64,000 nucleotides of DNA from Chaunax sp. Z400 (lineage: Eukaryota > Chordata > Actinopteri > Lophiiformes > Chaunacidae), in contig CM075184.1 of NCBI GenBank assembly GCA_037577475.1, forward strand, positions 4,162,594 to 4,226,593. The letters are read 5' to 3'. The notes beneath the pieces were generated by a model, which did not search any database, was not told the origin of the DNA, and saw only the letters and a list, made by a program, of their open reading frames with translations. Within the stretch, counting starts at the first letter, position 1, and each line of letters opens with the position of its first letter. A program made the translations under genes and the position numbers. Shown in pieces: positions 24,501-37,184 of this stretch.

Positions 24501-27500
24501 CCACACATACCCTCCAGCAACCACGTATAGAAGGTCACAATTTTTACGACCTCCATCCTGTCGTCCGACAGGACGATGCCAAAGCTCAATAACAGGAAGG
24601 CGATGTTTTCATCAATACCAGCACGAACAATATGGAGAGTAGGGACCACCAGGACGACCAACAACAGCGCTGTCTAAAGGGAGAAAACATCCTGTGCTCC
24701 ATAAAGGGAAGAAGCAGTGCTGATATTTAAAGAGCCAAAAGGTCTTAAGACTTACATGATAAATGGCCACAAAGGCAACAAACGCTGATACAGCCAACTT
24801 CAGAGGAAAGCGAAACACTGGAAGAAGAATGAATCATTTTTGTCTGTTTACCACATCTCAGTGAAAGATCACTTAGGCTACCTTCACATTACAAACCTCG
24901 ATTTTTTGCTCAGATCAGATTTGGTTATCTTGACGTTCACATTCATAATTAGTGATTCATAATTATGTAGCTCTAATGAGAACATATCTGTCCTCTAAAA
25001 CATGCATGTTCACATTGATGCATTTTTGCACAAGTCATCTGCATAACCAACATCAAACAAAGTCATTTTCTTAGCAGAAGTCACATTAATTCTGGTTTGA
25101 CTATTCTCATTCATGTTGTATGGCCACAAATCAGATATGTATTAAGTCCGGGACCACATATGAAAGTGACTGAAATCTGATTTGTAAAGATTGAATTGCT
25201 GTGTTCATATTGCTGTGTCACAATAAGGCAAATAATCAGAATTGAATCACGACAGCCTGGTGATGTGAACGCAGCCTTAAAGACTAAAACATTTTGATGA
25301 GTTAATGTCAGTTTTCCATTGGAATATCAGCTCAAAATGACTGCTATCAGACCACAGTCACCTGTTTAAAAGCTCTATACGTGAGGCAGTGAACAAACCT
25401 TTTTCTGGTATATAGATATAATTCTTCGGCACCTCCAGTATTCTCTCTGCCAGCGTTGGTTTGTCTGCAGATGAAGAGCTAAAATAATTTTGAAACATAG
25501 ACAATAAATCATGTGAGGGTAGTGGAGACAGTCACCAGCCTGTTCTAATTAAAAGAAAAAACTCAAGGGGATATTAGGTGATTTTACACATACATAAAAC
25601 ACTCTAAATTAATTCATTGGAGTGGGAAATGAAGTGTTTACTCTGAGACAAAGGAAGAGAGGACGAGGTACGACCTCTTACATGCCTGTCAACCCAAAGA
25701 GACTCTCTACTCTCTACTCTTTAACTCTCTCTAACACTTCAGATCACTCTTCTTGTTTTCACTTTGTCCAGAGATGATCTAAGTTTCTCAACTTCATACT
25801 TGTCCTTAAAGCTTTCTGTTTTTATAATTCATCTCTTGTGTAACAAGTAAACTGAACAAACTTTTCTTTTTTTTTACCAAAATGTGTGTAAATGACCACA
25901 AAGCCAGTGGTTTTCAAGTGTCTACAAGAAGAACATTTGTCCTGATCCAGAACCGACACTCTTTGGATGCTCAGAGACGGCTTTAAACTTTACACCTGAG
26001 GAACAGTCAAATATGATGGTTGGCATGTTAACGGCCAAAAAAAGACTTCCACAGACTGTAAAACATCTACACCCCCCTGATCCAGAAATGGCTCAATGAA
26101 TGATCATCATCACACAGATGGGGAGAATAAGCTTAAAAAAAAGATTTAAAAAATATATTTTTAAACATGGGGTCCAATCATCTATCTATCTGAAAGATAA
26201 ATTATTAATTATATTTTTACTGATACATCTCAGTACTCCTTACTTGTACTCATGTAATGCCTGATTGTAACTTCTTGAAAACTGCTGTGAACCATGCTAT
26301 ATTATATACCTATATATATCTGGAAGTTCTTGTTTTTCTGTTGCTGTTTTCTGTTTGCGTTTATTTTGAATACAAAACATAAAAAACATAAAAATGCAAA
26401 CAAGAAAAGTAACATGTCTTTGCTGACTGATACTAGAGTAGGAAAACTCCCTCTTCCTCTGCTCATGTCAAAGGTTGATATTCTAGAATCCCATCACTTT
26501 TAGATATACATTTTCCTCTTGCCAAATTTGAGCTTTTTCTTTAACTTCATTAAATCCAAATGATTCAATCATTTTCCTCTCATCTTTCATCATCAACGCT
26601 CTTCTTGCAACAGTCCTTAAATAGTTAGTTTAACATTTCATTTATTTATTTATTTATTAGAAATACCTCATTTAGACCAAACACTTGTCTCATCGAAGGT
26701 CAATGTGAATGAAAGCTTTTGACTTTCAGGTATGAGACTGATTAATTATATTAATTGAATAATCAAACAGATCAATAAAGTGAGTGGTGGCCTATTAAAA
26801 GAGGACAAGCAGCTCTGTCTGTAGCATTAGCCACACACAGATATTCTCCCTTTAAATAAAATATGTTAATACAGTATTTGTACTTCTATATTTTCTGATA
26901 TGTTGGATTTATTATGTACTTGTATATTAGTCTTGGTGTTTTTGATGGTGTGCCTTGTCTCCCATGTGGGAGTGATACTGTTGATCAGCTCTGCTCTGAT
27001 TGGTCCACCATGAGAGTCGATTCTTAATCAGGTAAATCTCAATCCCCTGAATGTGTTTGTCTTTATAAAGCTCGTTCTGCTGTGTGATGATGATTTACCA
27101 AAAGCCTGAAGAAGATCTATGTGATCAATATCCTCTACCAATACAATACCAATGAAATGCATGTAGTACTGCTTTTTGATGTTGTTGCTCTGTGTGATAT
27201 GTGTTTGAAATAAAGTTTATTTTTTAGTTTTTTAGAGAAAGAAAAGATATATAATCATCCTGATTACCTGATAGTTGACAATCTTTTCTTGAGAAGTAAC
27301 TTCACATAGTTGGAGTAGTAGCTGCTGTCAAGGTCCTGTGAGCAACATGTTCAAAATTCACATATTTACAGAGGACGAACTATTCATTTGAACAAGAATA
27401 AATAAAATACATGTTTAATCTGAAGGTAAAAGATTAGTTTTACCTTCAGATTAAAACTTTATTACTTAAAGTGCTGCTTTTCCTGTCTTATTTATTCTAA

Positions 27501-30500
27501 CCATTCTTTTCTAAATCATTTGTGAAAACAGTTTAAACCTGCTTTAAAACAAAGACTCTCTTGTATTATTATGTTATGAAGAAAATATCACCTCCTCACC
27601 ATAATCTGCTCAAGGCCGCTGGCTTAGACCCACTCTGTTCTGCACAAGCTGCTTACCGTAATCATGGTTATTTTACATTGTTGAAATTCATGTTTGTTTC
27701 TCCACAGCCTGAGATTAGCTTACATGTCACACATGAATCATAAGGCAGAGAAACTGTTGAATAATGTTTCATCAGAGGACAAACGGTACTGACTGCTGAA
27801 CGTCTGACTTCTCTCACCTCGTCAGTCTTTGGTCCTTTGAAAAACAGCAAAGGAAACTGGACGCAGAGATATGCGAGGCAGGCCAGCTGAGGAAGACTAG
27901 CGAGCAGAGAGTAGTACTTATAGATCTGTGAGGAGGAAAAACAATCTTTTAAATGATCGATGCACCAAACAACCCCAAAAACAGTGGTCATATTTGACCT
28001 GGTTTAGAGATATGAGATTCAGCCAGTTTTTTTATTGACTTACCTTAATTTGACATATTTAGACTATATTACATCTCTGTTGCCCTACTACAACCCCGTT
28101 TCCACAAAAGTTGGGATGCTGTGAAAAATGTAAATAGAAATAGAATGATGATGATTTGCAAAACATTGAAACCCCATATTTAATTGGAAATGGCACAAAG
28201 ACAACATGTCAAGTGTTGAAAATGATACATTTTCCCAAAACGTTGGGACAGTGGCAACAAAAGACCGGAAAAGTAGTGAAATGCTAAAAGAAAACAGCTG
28301 GTGGAACATCTCAACATTAATGAGTCTTTCTGAAGTAAAGATGGGGAGGAGTTCACCACTCTGTGAAAGACTGCGCTGGAAAATAGTGCAATAACTTAAG
28401 AATAATGTTTCACAATGTAAAATTACAAATAATTTGTGGATTTCATCGTCTGCAGTAACAATATCATTAAAAGATTCAGAGAATCTGAAGAAATCTCTGA
28501 ACCAAGGGACAAGGCTGAAAACCAATATTGGATGGTCGAGATCTTCAGGCCCTCAGACGGCACTATATTAAAAACAGACAGGATTCTGTAGTAGACATCA
28601 TTATATTAAGAACAGACAGGATTCTGTAGTAGACATCACTACATGGACTCAGGAACACTTCCAAAACACATTGTCTGTGAACACAGTTCGTCACTGCATC
28701 CACAAATGACAGCTGAAACTGATACATACAAAGAGGAAACCATATATAAACCAGTTCCAGAAACGCCCTGCCTTCACTGAGCCCGAGCTCATCTAAGATG
28801 GACTGAGGTGAAGTGGAAAACTGTCCTGTGGTCTGAAGAGTCAACATTTAAATTTTTTTTTGGAAATCATGGACGCCGCGTCCTCCGGGCTAAAGAGGAG
28901 AGGAACCATCTGGCTTGTTATCAGCACACAGTTCAAAAGCCAGCATCTGTGCTGGTATGGGGGGGGCATTAGTGCACATGGCATGGGGTAACCTGCACAT
29001 TTGTGAAGGCACGGTCTTTGTGCTATTTTCAGTGATTTGCAAATCATTGTATTCTGTTTTTATTTACATTTTACACAGTGTCTCAACCTTTTTCGACGGT
29101 GTTTTTGTATAACAACATATTATGTCCATTATAAGTTTTTTAAAAATGCCCATGCCCCACCCCTCAACAAAGTTTTGTAGAAATAGTAGTTTTTTGCATA
29201 ATTCAGTAAAATGTTGAAAATCATCTCACAATGATAGAAAGTTACACAAAAACTCTTGGACCCGCTCCTTTATCCAGATCTGCACCAAAATTTAATGGAG
29301 CCAGATTTCTTCATGGTGGTGGTGACCAAAACAGAGCTAAAAAGAGATTTTCAAGCACGTCTTCAGATTGTGTTGAAATGTGTTGAAATTTGATGTGAAA
29401 GAGGGGCGGGTGATATTACCATATAAAAATTGTGAGATGATGTAAATTGACCAGCTGTCAGGCTTACTGTTACACTGCCAGCTATCACTATAATAATGTC
29501 TAATATGGTTGTATTGCTCATCAGTGGGCAGCACTGCTTTTTAGCAGTTTTGGATTTTTATACAATTCTGACATTAATGTTGGGAAATTCTTGAATTGTG
29601 AGATTTTAAATTCACTGAGTTAAGTGAAAACAGACTCTGTGTTTAAATAATTACTGTATATATCTAAGTATTAATATACAAATACAATGATAAAAGATTT
29701 AATTGAAGTCTCACCTCTGGAGTCTTTGGACAGTCGAACTTCTGCCACAGCAGAACTCCAAAGTGACCGAAGGAGAGGAGCGTCCCAAACACGTAGCCTG
29801 CTTTGTGCTGCAGTGTGCCGCAGACCAACAGAGGATAATACAGGACGGGGTAGTAGAAGATGGCGATTATCTTCATGTACTCTGAAAAACAAGGGATATA
29901 AGACAGGAGGGTGTCATTCCCAAGTCATTTTAGTCATTATATCACTAAAACCAAGGAGGGGGGCTGAAGTCACACCACATGTGTGATCAGATGAACTCAC
30001 TCCCAGAGGTAAACATACAAATATCCACCTTTAATGTCCGCTGGAGTGTCTTTGGAGAGGGGCAGAGGGTCCGGGGCGATCACCAGCATGGCCAGTTTGC
30101 TGAACACCAGTCCAAAAACAGCCATAACCAGACCTTTTTTCTGAGTCTGGTCCAGGAAGTTGGCTGGACTGTGAGACCAAAGAAGAAGCTATGAGACAAT
30201 CTGCTGTCTGAAGTCTTATTAATGGACCCATTTTCAGAAACATCCTAAGTTCACCTGAAGATGCTGGAGGATCCTCTGATAAATCCCTGACAGAGAGTTT
30301 TTCTGCTGAGAACCGCCAGGATTATCATGATCACCACCTGCAGGGGAAAACTCATCAGGAAGTCTGTCGCACCTCAGACCTTCATCATGTAGAAGGACAG
30401 ACCCTCACATGTGGTCTCAATCTTTAGGATCAAGGAGTTAAATGTTTGGACATGATTCATAGTTTCTCTTTTTTGTACTTTGCACTTAAATCTTTTATTA

Positions 30501-33500
30501 GCAGAATAAATAAAGATTTTTGATTTTATCTCTATTTTAATCAAAATCTGGAAGTAATACCTTTTTTTGTGTCATTACTCAAAATGTTTGTCTTAATTTC
30601 CTGCTACCAGTATACTCAGTCTATTTCTACCATAAGTCATGGCTTTAAAAAGATGTCATTATCATCAGTAAGTCTTAATCACAGTACCTTTCCTATGGTA
30701 CAAATGTTTTTAGTTAATGCTAAATTTGATTTGATGTTTATTGTCAATGAATGCTGCTGTTGGCCAAGCTAAAGTATTTCATTAAAACTATGCAACTTGA
30801 AACAGCAAAGCAGAGCAGTCCTGTAGATGCAATGGCATAAACTCATTTGAAGAATCTTTTCTTCAGACATCTTGTTATTCTTGTCTGGAGTGACCAAACT
30901 GCCAGAGTTTATTACACATTATTGACTGAACAGGGAAACTAGTCCATCATGTCTACAGCATGAGCTGTAGTGGCTTCACTTATAATTGGCTAAGGACAAA
31001 ATAATGTCAAACATCATTAAAGGAAGAGGTCACCCAAACATTAAAGTCAGTCATTTTCTTCTCATCCTCATGTTCAGGGAAAGTTTGTTTCAAAGTAAAG
31101 TTAATTAAGAGATTTCTGAAGCTTTGTAGCAAAACAACTGAGGAAGACGAGGAGTTGTAAACAGTCACCATTAAAATGATTCCATACAGCTCTTCATAAT
31201 CCATCTCTGAATACTCAGAGGTCCCAAATGTGTTTGATCCCAAATCCTTATTTTGTTGAAGTGAAAGACTCAATGTCTAAGCTAAAAGCGCTAAGCTAAA
31301 AGCGCTAAGCTAAAAGCGCTAAGCTTGTGCAGCCGCCTCAAATTTACAATTCATAACAAAAATATAACAATTTCTGTAATCATGTTGTGAAAATCCCAGA
31401 TGGGAAGTTTTATTTTGGAAAGGTTTAAACCTCCGGAGTGTTCCAGAAAGCTGGATTATCATCTCATCTGCAGAAAATGTTGTTTTGAATCTGACTTGAA
31501 ATTAGTCTTGAAAGTATTAGATGGTAATCAGTCCTAATTAATCGTTGCTCTTTTCTCCCTCATGTTGAGATAAGTTGCTGCATGCTATTTTAACTAAGAG
31601 ATCAATCCTGCTCGGTGTTAACACCCCCAACCTCCAGGAAGGCAGCTGTCTGATGGACATAAAATGTTAAAATAAAAACCAAGAAAATAGAACACAATGC
31701 TCTCATTTTATTTTATTACAACGGCTGCCCATTTGGTTTAGGATTGTTTTTAAGAATATTCTTATTACCCTTAACTTCATCAGAACTTCTGTCCCCTCAC
31801 CAACCAGTCTGAGATCCTCAGACAGGAACCTGCTGACTGTTCCCAGCTCAGGCTCACAGACTGAAGGGGACTGGGAGTTTGCTTTAGAGCACCTGAGGAA
31901 CTCCGACTTACTAAATCAATATCCTACTTTAAATCACTTTTGAAGACTTATTGATATTGAAAAGATTTCTTTTAACTTTTTGTGTAGTTTTTTCTGTTTT
32001 TATTAAATAGACGACACAGTTATGTTTGTTGTAAAGCACTTTGTAATGTTGGTTTTGGTAAGTGCTATGCAAATAAACCAAGTTATTTTTTGGGCCCGAA
32101 CACCAAGGGTGCAGGGGACCCTATTGTTCTGCAAGGAATTATTATTAGGTCCCGAGCACTAAGCGTGCGAGGACCCTATTGTTCTGCAAGTATTTATGAT
32201 TATTCTCTTTCTGCCAAATGAATCGCCTTTTTGGGGACTTGCCCATACTCAAAAACTCATGAAAGATGGCAGAAACATCAGTCGTGGCAAAAATGTACGT
32301 GTAATATGGTGATTGGAAGTGGCCGTTGCAAAATGGCTTGCTAGCTTACTACGTCGTTGAGCATATTGGCTTCAAATTCAGTGAGAACAGCAATAACAAG
32401 TTGGTATGCAGGATTCTGAAACTTGTGCGTTTTCGTGCAAAGGTGTAGGCGTGGCTGTGCGGCGAATGTTGATGTTTCTCCGTGAACCAGGAAGTTGTTA
32501 TAACTCTGCTGTCAATGGTCCAATCTGCCCCAAACTTCACACATTTGATAAGAGTCCCACCCTGAACACATCTATGTAGATACATTTGATAATAGTCACA
32601 GCACCACCTAGTGGCAAAAGGAAGTTATATACTTCAGAATTTAACGTGCTACTATCAGGCCGTTCACCACAATGGCCTCAAATTTAGTCAGTAAAGCCAT
32701 GAAGCCTTGATGAAGCATTATTGTAAATATTCTGAGTTTCAGTCACAATTCGCGTCGTTACGTTTGATGTTCGCCATCAAACAGAAAGTTGGTGTTGAGA
32801 GGCCAGGGAAGCTCAGATTCTCACCAAAATTGACACACTCGTCAAAGGTGGTACTACTTACGATCTTATATGGTTAACAGGATCGATTGTGGTAAATTGG
32901 CTCCACAGCGCCCCCTGTAAAACTTCAAATTAGCATATGTCTGTGTTTAACCTACTGTACATGAATGAAATTTGGTAGACATGTTTAAAGTCCCACCCTG
33001 AATACATCTACATTACAATATTGAGTAATAGTGATAGCGCCACCTGCTGGTAAATGCAAAAATGTCTCGTGTGACAATTTTTGTTTGATTTTAATTACAG
33101 TTTCATGGTGTGGCCTTCACATGATATAATCAAAGACAAGTCAAAATTATTAGGTGGTGTCTAGCGCCACATAGTAGACAAAATAAGGTAAATCACAATC
33201 CGTCCGTCAGTATCCAAAATGCACATGGGCACATGCCCCGTCGGGCACCGGTGTGCAAGGGCCAGTTCAACGCTGCTTGCAGCTTTAATTTATTTTTACT
33301 ATTTTAACAATTCTATTAATATTATTAATTACTTACTTTGCTTAAACTGTCCAATGGAAATTGGGAGACGTATTATTTTTTTTTGTATGATCTGTGAACA
33401 AGTGGACACTTTTGGCAATAGTTTTTTTGCTGGTATCTGACTTTTTGTTTTATATTTTGCTATATTTTCTTATAACATGTCAGTTTGATCAGTTTCTCTC

Positions 33501-34117
33501 ACATAGTAATTTCAGCTACTTAAGTATTTTTAATTAACCAAACCAGACTAATCCATTGGGTAGTTTTGCTTTTCCCAGTTCCCAGCTATACTTTCAGCCT
33601 CCCCCAATACTGTCTTTATACTGATGTGGGTCTGAAGTTTAACTGAATCAGAACTAGTTAAATTCCAGATACTGCACCATGGACATGGAGTCATCCATCG
33701 CCATTGGCTATAAAGGGTCAGAATCATTGATCTAAATCGACAACAAAATGTATCTTCAGTCTCTTTTTTTTACTTGAACATACTTACAGATATGGACAGC
33801 ATGCATATGTGGAAGAGTTTGTCATCCACTGTTGGGTCACATGGTAAAATAACTCTGTGACACACAGGAAAACTCATTAGAGTTAATAATACCAGCAAAC
33901 AAGTAATGGATTTCCAGACTGTGTGCATAGAATCAACATTTAGCAGTTTTCAAAATAAGAATGAAAAAACATCTATAATCATGAGGTAATCATAATCAGG
34001 TCTGCTTCATACTCACTCTTTGGGAGGTTTGGTTGGCTCTGCATTGTTGGAGTACCAGTCTGAATAGTCATAGTAAGAATATTCAAAAGGCTCGGAGTCG
34101 ACCTTGCTGTGATTCAT
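21560..34117 (-). CDS. stra6: Stra6, retinol-binding protein receptor
   Basis: Multi-pass membrane receptor that takes retinol from plasma RBP4 into cells (known function). Coding exons in transcript order: 34017-34117, 33788-33854, 30255-30337, 30029-30168, 29715-29881, 27818-27925, 27268-27335, 25399-25478, 24756-24817, 24511-24673, 24332-24407, 23914-24047, 23426-23543, 23236-23337, 22681-22844, 22254-22391, 21560-21828. All introns read GT-AG, phases agree, and the sum is 2040 nt (679 aa plus TAG). The N-terminus is Tyr/Asp-rich (YSYYDYSDWY, 13-22). The first span is about 47-66. Many further hydrophobic segments follow, including exon 5 'YYPVLYYPLLVCGTL'. Exon 16 holds the conserved 'VEVSQSHPVMKAFCGLLL' segment, and the tail holds 'WQLLYTLVNNPSLLGSRKHF'. 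Bases before the ATG ('ctaacag/ctgcg') look like a splice acceptor, so a 5' non-coding exon is likely. No break or missing part was found. Confidence 0.97.
22399..22411 (+). promoter_or_regulatory. DR1 nuclear-receptor-type motif in stra6 intron 15
   Basis: GGGTCA-A-AGGTCA, a near-ideal direct repeat spaced by one, with a third AGGTCA at 22425-22430. It sits 8-20 bp from the exon 16 acceptor, so on the gene strand it is also the pyrimidine-rich splice tract. It may have no regulatory role. Confidence 0.3.
28089..29109 (+). mobile_element. Tc1/mariner-type transposon remnant (copy 2), in stra6 intron 5
   Basis: Ends are inverted: left 'tacaaccccgtttccac...', right reverse complement 'tacaaaaacaccgtcg...', each followed by a shared 'atgtaaata.aaa.agaat' zone. 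The flanking TA dinucleotides (28089-28090, 29108-29109) fit the TA target of this superfamily. Near 28820-29010 the plus strand gives a broken transposase-like translation across frames, with words such as 'WKTVLWSEES', 'NHGRRVLRAKEER' and 'KPASVLVWGG'. These resemble the Tc1-type catalytic region. Stops and shifts make it inactive. A 36-bp internal direct duplication is at 28567-28642. Confidence 0.75.
29145..29335 (-). repeat. Dispersed repeat family A copy in stra6 intron 5
   Basis: Landmarks are 'cccctcaacaaagttttg', 'gttttttgcataattcag', 'aaaatgttgaaaatca' and 'atccagatctgcaccaaaa'. It directly follows the Tc1/mariner-type remnant. Confidence 0.55.
31010..31340 (+). repeat. Dispersed repeat family B copy in stra6 intron 2
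   Basis: Landmarks are 'gaggtcacccaaacattaaa', 'tctcatcctcatgttcagg', 'gaagctttgtagcaaaac' and 'gaggtcccaaatg'. It contains three tandem 14-bp units 'gctaaaagcgctaa' (31281-31322). Confidence 0.65.
31690..32090 (+). mobile_element. LINE 3'-end remnant in stra6 intron 2
   Basis: Frame-shifted translation gives pieces like 'RLPICLGL', 'SSDRNLLTVPSSGSQTEGDW' and 'EHLRNSDL', matching the C-terminal region of L2/Rex1-type LINE proteins. The end 'gtaaagcactttgtaatg ... aagtgctatgcaaataaa' is a typical LINE tail of this group. It is 5'-truncated and inactive. Confidence 0.6.
32092..33292. repeat. Long interspersed repeat of unknown class in stra6 intron 2
   Basis: Starts 'gggcccgaacaccaaggg' and ends 'caacgctgcttgcagctttaatt', edges typical of a widespread fish repeat. 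Inside are several diverged internal repeats ('agcgccacctgctgg', 'agcaccacctagtgg', 'gtctagcgccacatag'). Its head is duplicated (32092-32150 and 32151-32200, both with 'gaccctattgttctgcaag'). Confidence 0.6.
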
Positions 34118-34444
34118 CGCAGCTGTTAGGATGATTGAAGGTCCAGATAGTCAGGCAGCCCAGCTCAGTGATCTGCTGCTGCTACTGGGACAGCTTGGCC
34201 CAAACACCCAAACACATTCCAGTCCAACCAGGAGCTCACAGCAGATTAACAGCCACACAGAGGGGAGTAAGAGGAGAGAGGGGGGCTCAGCGTCACTGTG
34301 AAAGTAGAGGAGGAAGCCGACCATGAGAGACCCCTGGTGCTGCTTGAAGTGATATTCATCATTCAACTTCAGTGATATCATTTATTAAACACATGATTTA
34401 AATATCATTCATTCAGTGGTGGAATGTAACTAAATACATTTACT
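34118..34444 (-). promoter_or_regulatory. stra6 upstream region
   Basis: Sequence immediately before the stra6 start codon. It probably includes an acceptor and 5' UTR intron, not the core promoter. No TATA box or retinoic-acid response element of good quality was seen. Confidence 0.3.
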
Positions 34445-34720
34445 CAAGTGCTCAGAGGAACAGTTGACCCAAAAATGAAAATTCTGTCATTATAGACTCT
34501 CCTCCATGCTGATGGAAAGTTTGGTGAAGTTTCTTAGTCTGCAACACATTTCTGGAGCTTCACAACGAAACAGCAAAACTGCTGCATTCTCCTAAACAAC
34601 TGTAGTGGATGGGGACTGGTTTTAAAAACTAAAAAAACAAAAACAAACATAAAATCACTCACCATGTAAGACTCCTCAGAGAAGTGACATTATTTTGAAA
34701 GGCAATATTTACATATTTTC
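34445..34720 (+). repeat. Dispersed repeat family B copy
   Basis: One of the cleaner copies. It reads 'aacagttgacccaaaaatg', 'aaaattctgtcattata', 'gatggaaagtttggtgaag', 'tttctggagcttcacaacg', 'gctgcattctcctaaacaac' and 'gatggggactggttttaa'. Confidence 0.75.
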
Positions 34721-36100
34721 TTTTGAGCTGGAGCCTCTAAGATACCCCCCACCCACCCACCCCACCTGCTCACACAGGAAATGTAGAGACGGATTTTCCT
34801 GAAACTTTGTGGAAGATTGAGGGATGGACCAAAAATGGAAACGCTGCATTTTGGGTTAGATTCAGATAAAGAGATGGATTCATGATTTTTTTTTATTGAC
34901 TTTAACATAACCATTGGCACACAATTTAGATTAGGATTTAATTTAATTAAAAGCTAATGTTGGGCTGTGGTGGAGGTATTTATTTTATTTATTTATTTAG
35001 TTCAGCTACAACGGGGCTTGGGGTTTATTGTGAAGACATATCTCTCTGTTTTTTGAAGTTTTACAAACCAATCAATTTATTTATTGGAGGGAGAATCTGA
35101 GGTTCAAACCAGGAAGAAAATAATAATAAGATGCAGCATCATATAAAAACTCTTATACCAGCTTAAACTTGATAAATATCATATCAGCTAAAGTTTGACC
35201 TTTCATGACTCTTACCTTCTCTACGTACTTTAAACAAAAGAAAAAACAACAGTCTATACTATGTTTATAGTTCATTCATTTCATTGAATGTTGTTTTATG
35301 TTGTTTTCATGTCTTCTTCTGTTTATGTGGGAGTAAAAGCACTCGCTGTGATTTGTGGTAGAGATTTGTTCGTTTCAGTTGACGTGGCTTTAACCAGTCT
35401 GCCTCCCTCTGCCTGTTACTAAAGAGACTAATCTTATAATAAGATGAAAAGCTCTCATTCAAACAGGGCAAACCTTTGTGTGAAAAAAGCTGTAGAAAGA
35501 CCAAAAATGAGAATGTTGATCATCTGACACGTGAGCTAAAGTTTAGGATCCTACAAATAAAATGTGAATCAGATGCTCCAACCTTTCTTTCTATGATACT
35601 GAAGAATCTATTGGACACATTTTCTCATTGCAGAATCTCATCTGAGAGCTTAAAGTTTCTTAATCTGGAACTGAGAGCTCACTCACCGTCGAGGTCCAGC
35701 TGATCTGATCCCACAATCCTGCTGCTGCTGTTTTAACACAGAAATGTCACCAATGGTTGAAATGTACTGGATCTCCATGTATCAAACTCCTGAATTAAAT
35801 CTCTCCAATAAAACTCTGCTACAAGCTTTACATTTTATTTTCCTCAGTCATCTTTGAGTTCTGATTTTTCATCTTTACAACTTTTTAATTTAATTCGGTT
35901 GTAGCTTTGGTTTATGAGACTGAAAGGAGTGTCTGATGTGTCCACAACCTGCATCCCTTTTTACTCTTGTGATCAATAATACTGAGGGATGTCTCTTTCA
36001 AGGTGAAGTGAATCTCATACACTTTATTAAAATAATGCAGTAATATGCTGCTGTCTAAAGGAAGCCATACTGGAAGCTTTAGATGTCACAAACATTGGAA
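34721..36100. other. Intergenic, upstream of stra6
   Basis: No coding exon recognised. A stra6 5' non-coding exon or promoter may lie here but could not be placed. Confidence 0.35.
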
Positions 36101-36104
36101 GAAG

Positions 36105-36200
36105 GTTTATTGACATTTCCCCTAATTACACAAAAACTATTGAACCCTTTTCCTTGAAACTTAGTGTAATGGTGGCGACTGGGCTTGGCTAGCTAAGCAT
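36105..36200 (+). repeat. Dispersed repeat family A fragment
   Basis: Contains 'ttacacaaaaactattgaac' and 'ccttgaaacttagtgtaatgg', matching the family A core. Confidence 0.5.
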
Positions 36201-36589
36201 GTTTGGCCTTGGTGAAGGGATGTGTTCTATTGAGCACCATTCACATTCTCATCTATCTTTTGTAAACTGAAAAGTCAACCTTTGACACATTTCAATGAGA
36301 CAGCTGACGAGTTTGAAATGTTTAGTATTACAGCAGCAGGAAATACAGACTCTCAGTTTGGCGTCTAGACTCTGACCTCATCACTCCCCGCAGATATGTT
36401 TATATGGATATATTGGGGAGTGAAGAGAAGACTTCTTGAACCCCCTAGTCGGAGCCTACAGGTGGATGTTGGGGTGGTGGTGGGGCTGAAAGTGCAGCAG
36501 CAAATGCATGTGGAGCAGCAGCAGCTTTGACAGGTGAAGGGAGAGATGGGAAATCGTTACAGCTTAAATAGACGGCCAGACTGGGAGGG

Positions 36590-36780
36590 TGTGTTGATGA
36601 CGTTTGAGGAGAATGAGGCGTGTCGTATGCATATGTGTGTTTGCAGCAGTGCAGCTCGAGTTGTCTGCCTGAACTAGCTCACAGGCTTCGCTCCATTATT
36701 GCTTAAATGCAATAACAAAAGCAGTTTTGCAACGGAATTATTCTTATGATTTTATGAATTGGTAGTAAATTTTAAAATCA
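36590..36780. other. Candidate conserved regulatory block
   Basis: A non-repetitive stretch between stra6 and nr2e3 with a dense mix of motif-like words ('tgatgacgtttg', 'gtatgcatatg', 'ccattattgcttaaatgc', 'acggaattattcttatg'). No coding potential. It is offered only as a candidate enhancer. Confidence 0.25.
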
Positions 36781-37184
36781 CATCATGTCTGTGGTAAGAC
36801 AGAATGATAACATCAGTCCTGCCTCTTATTTCATCCCCCATCTTTCACTGTATCCGTCCATCTCTGAAGGAACCTCAGTAGTTACCTGCTTACCCCACAA
36901 GTTACCTCAGTACTCACACAAAAAACAAAACTGTAATGTTGGATCTGACAGAGATGCTTACTGCTGCAAGTTCAGCAGAGCTTCTCTGTTGTGTGTGATG
37001 CAACGTCTGTGTAGCAGGAAAGATTTCAGCTTAACAATAATGCAAAAAGCATCTTTTCAACGTAGTTTTTGGGAGAACTGGATTATACCTGTACAAACTG
37101 TCTGGAGTCATTCTGGGTTTGTTGTTTTGTTTGTTCGTCTTCTTCATGTGTTCAGGAGAAGCTCCAGACTCATAAATCTGTTTT

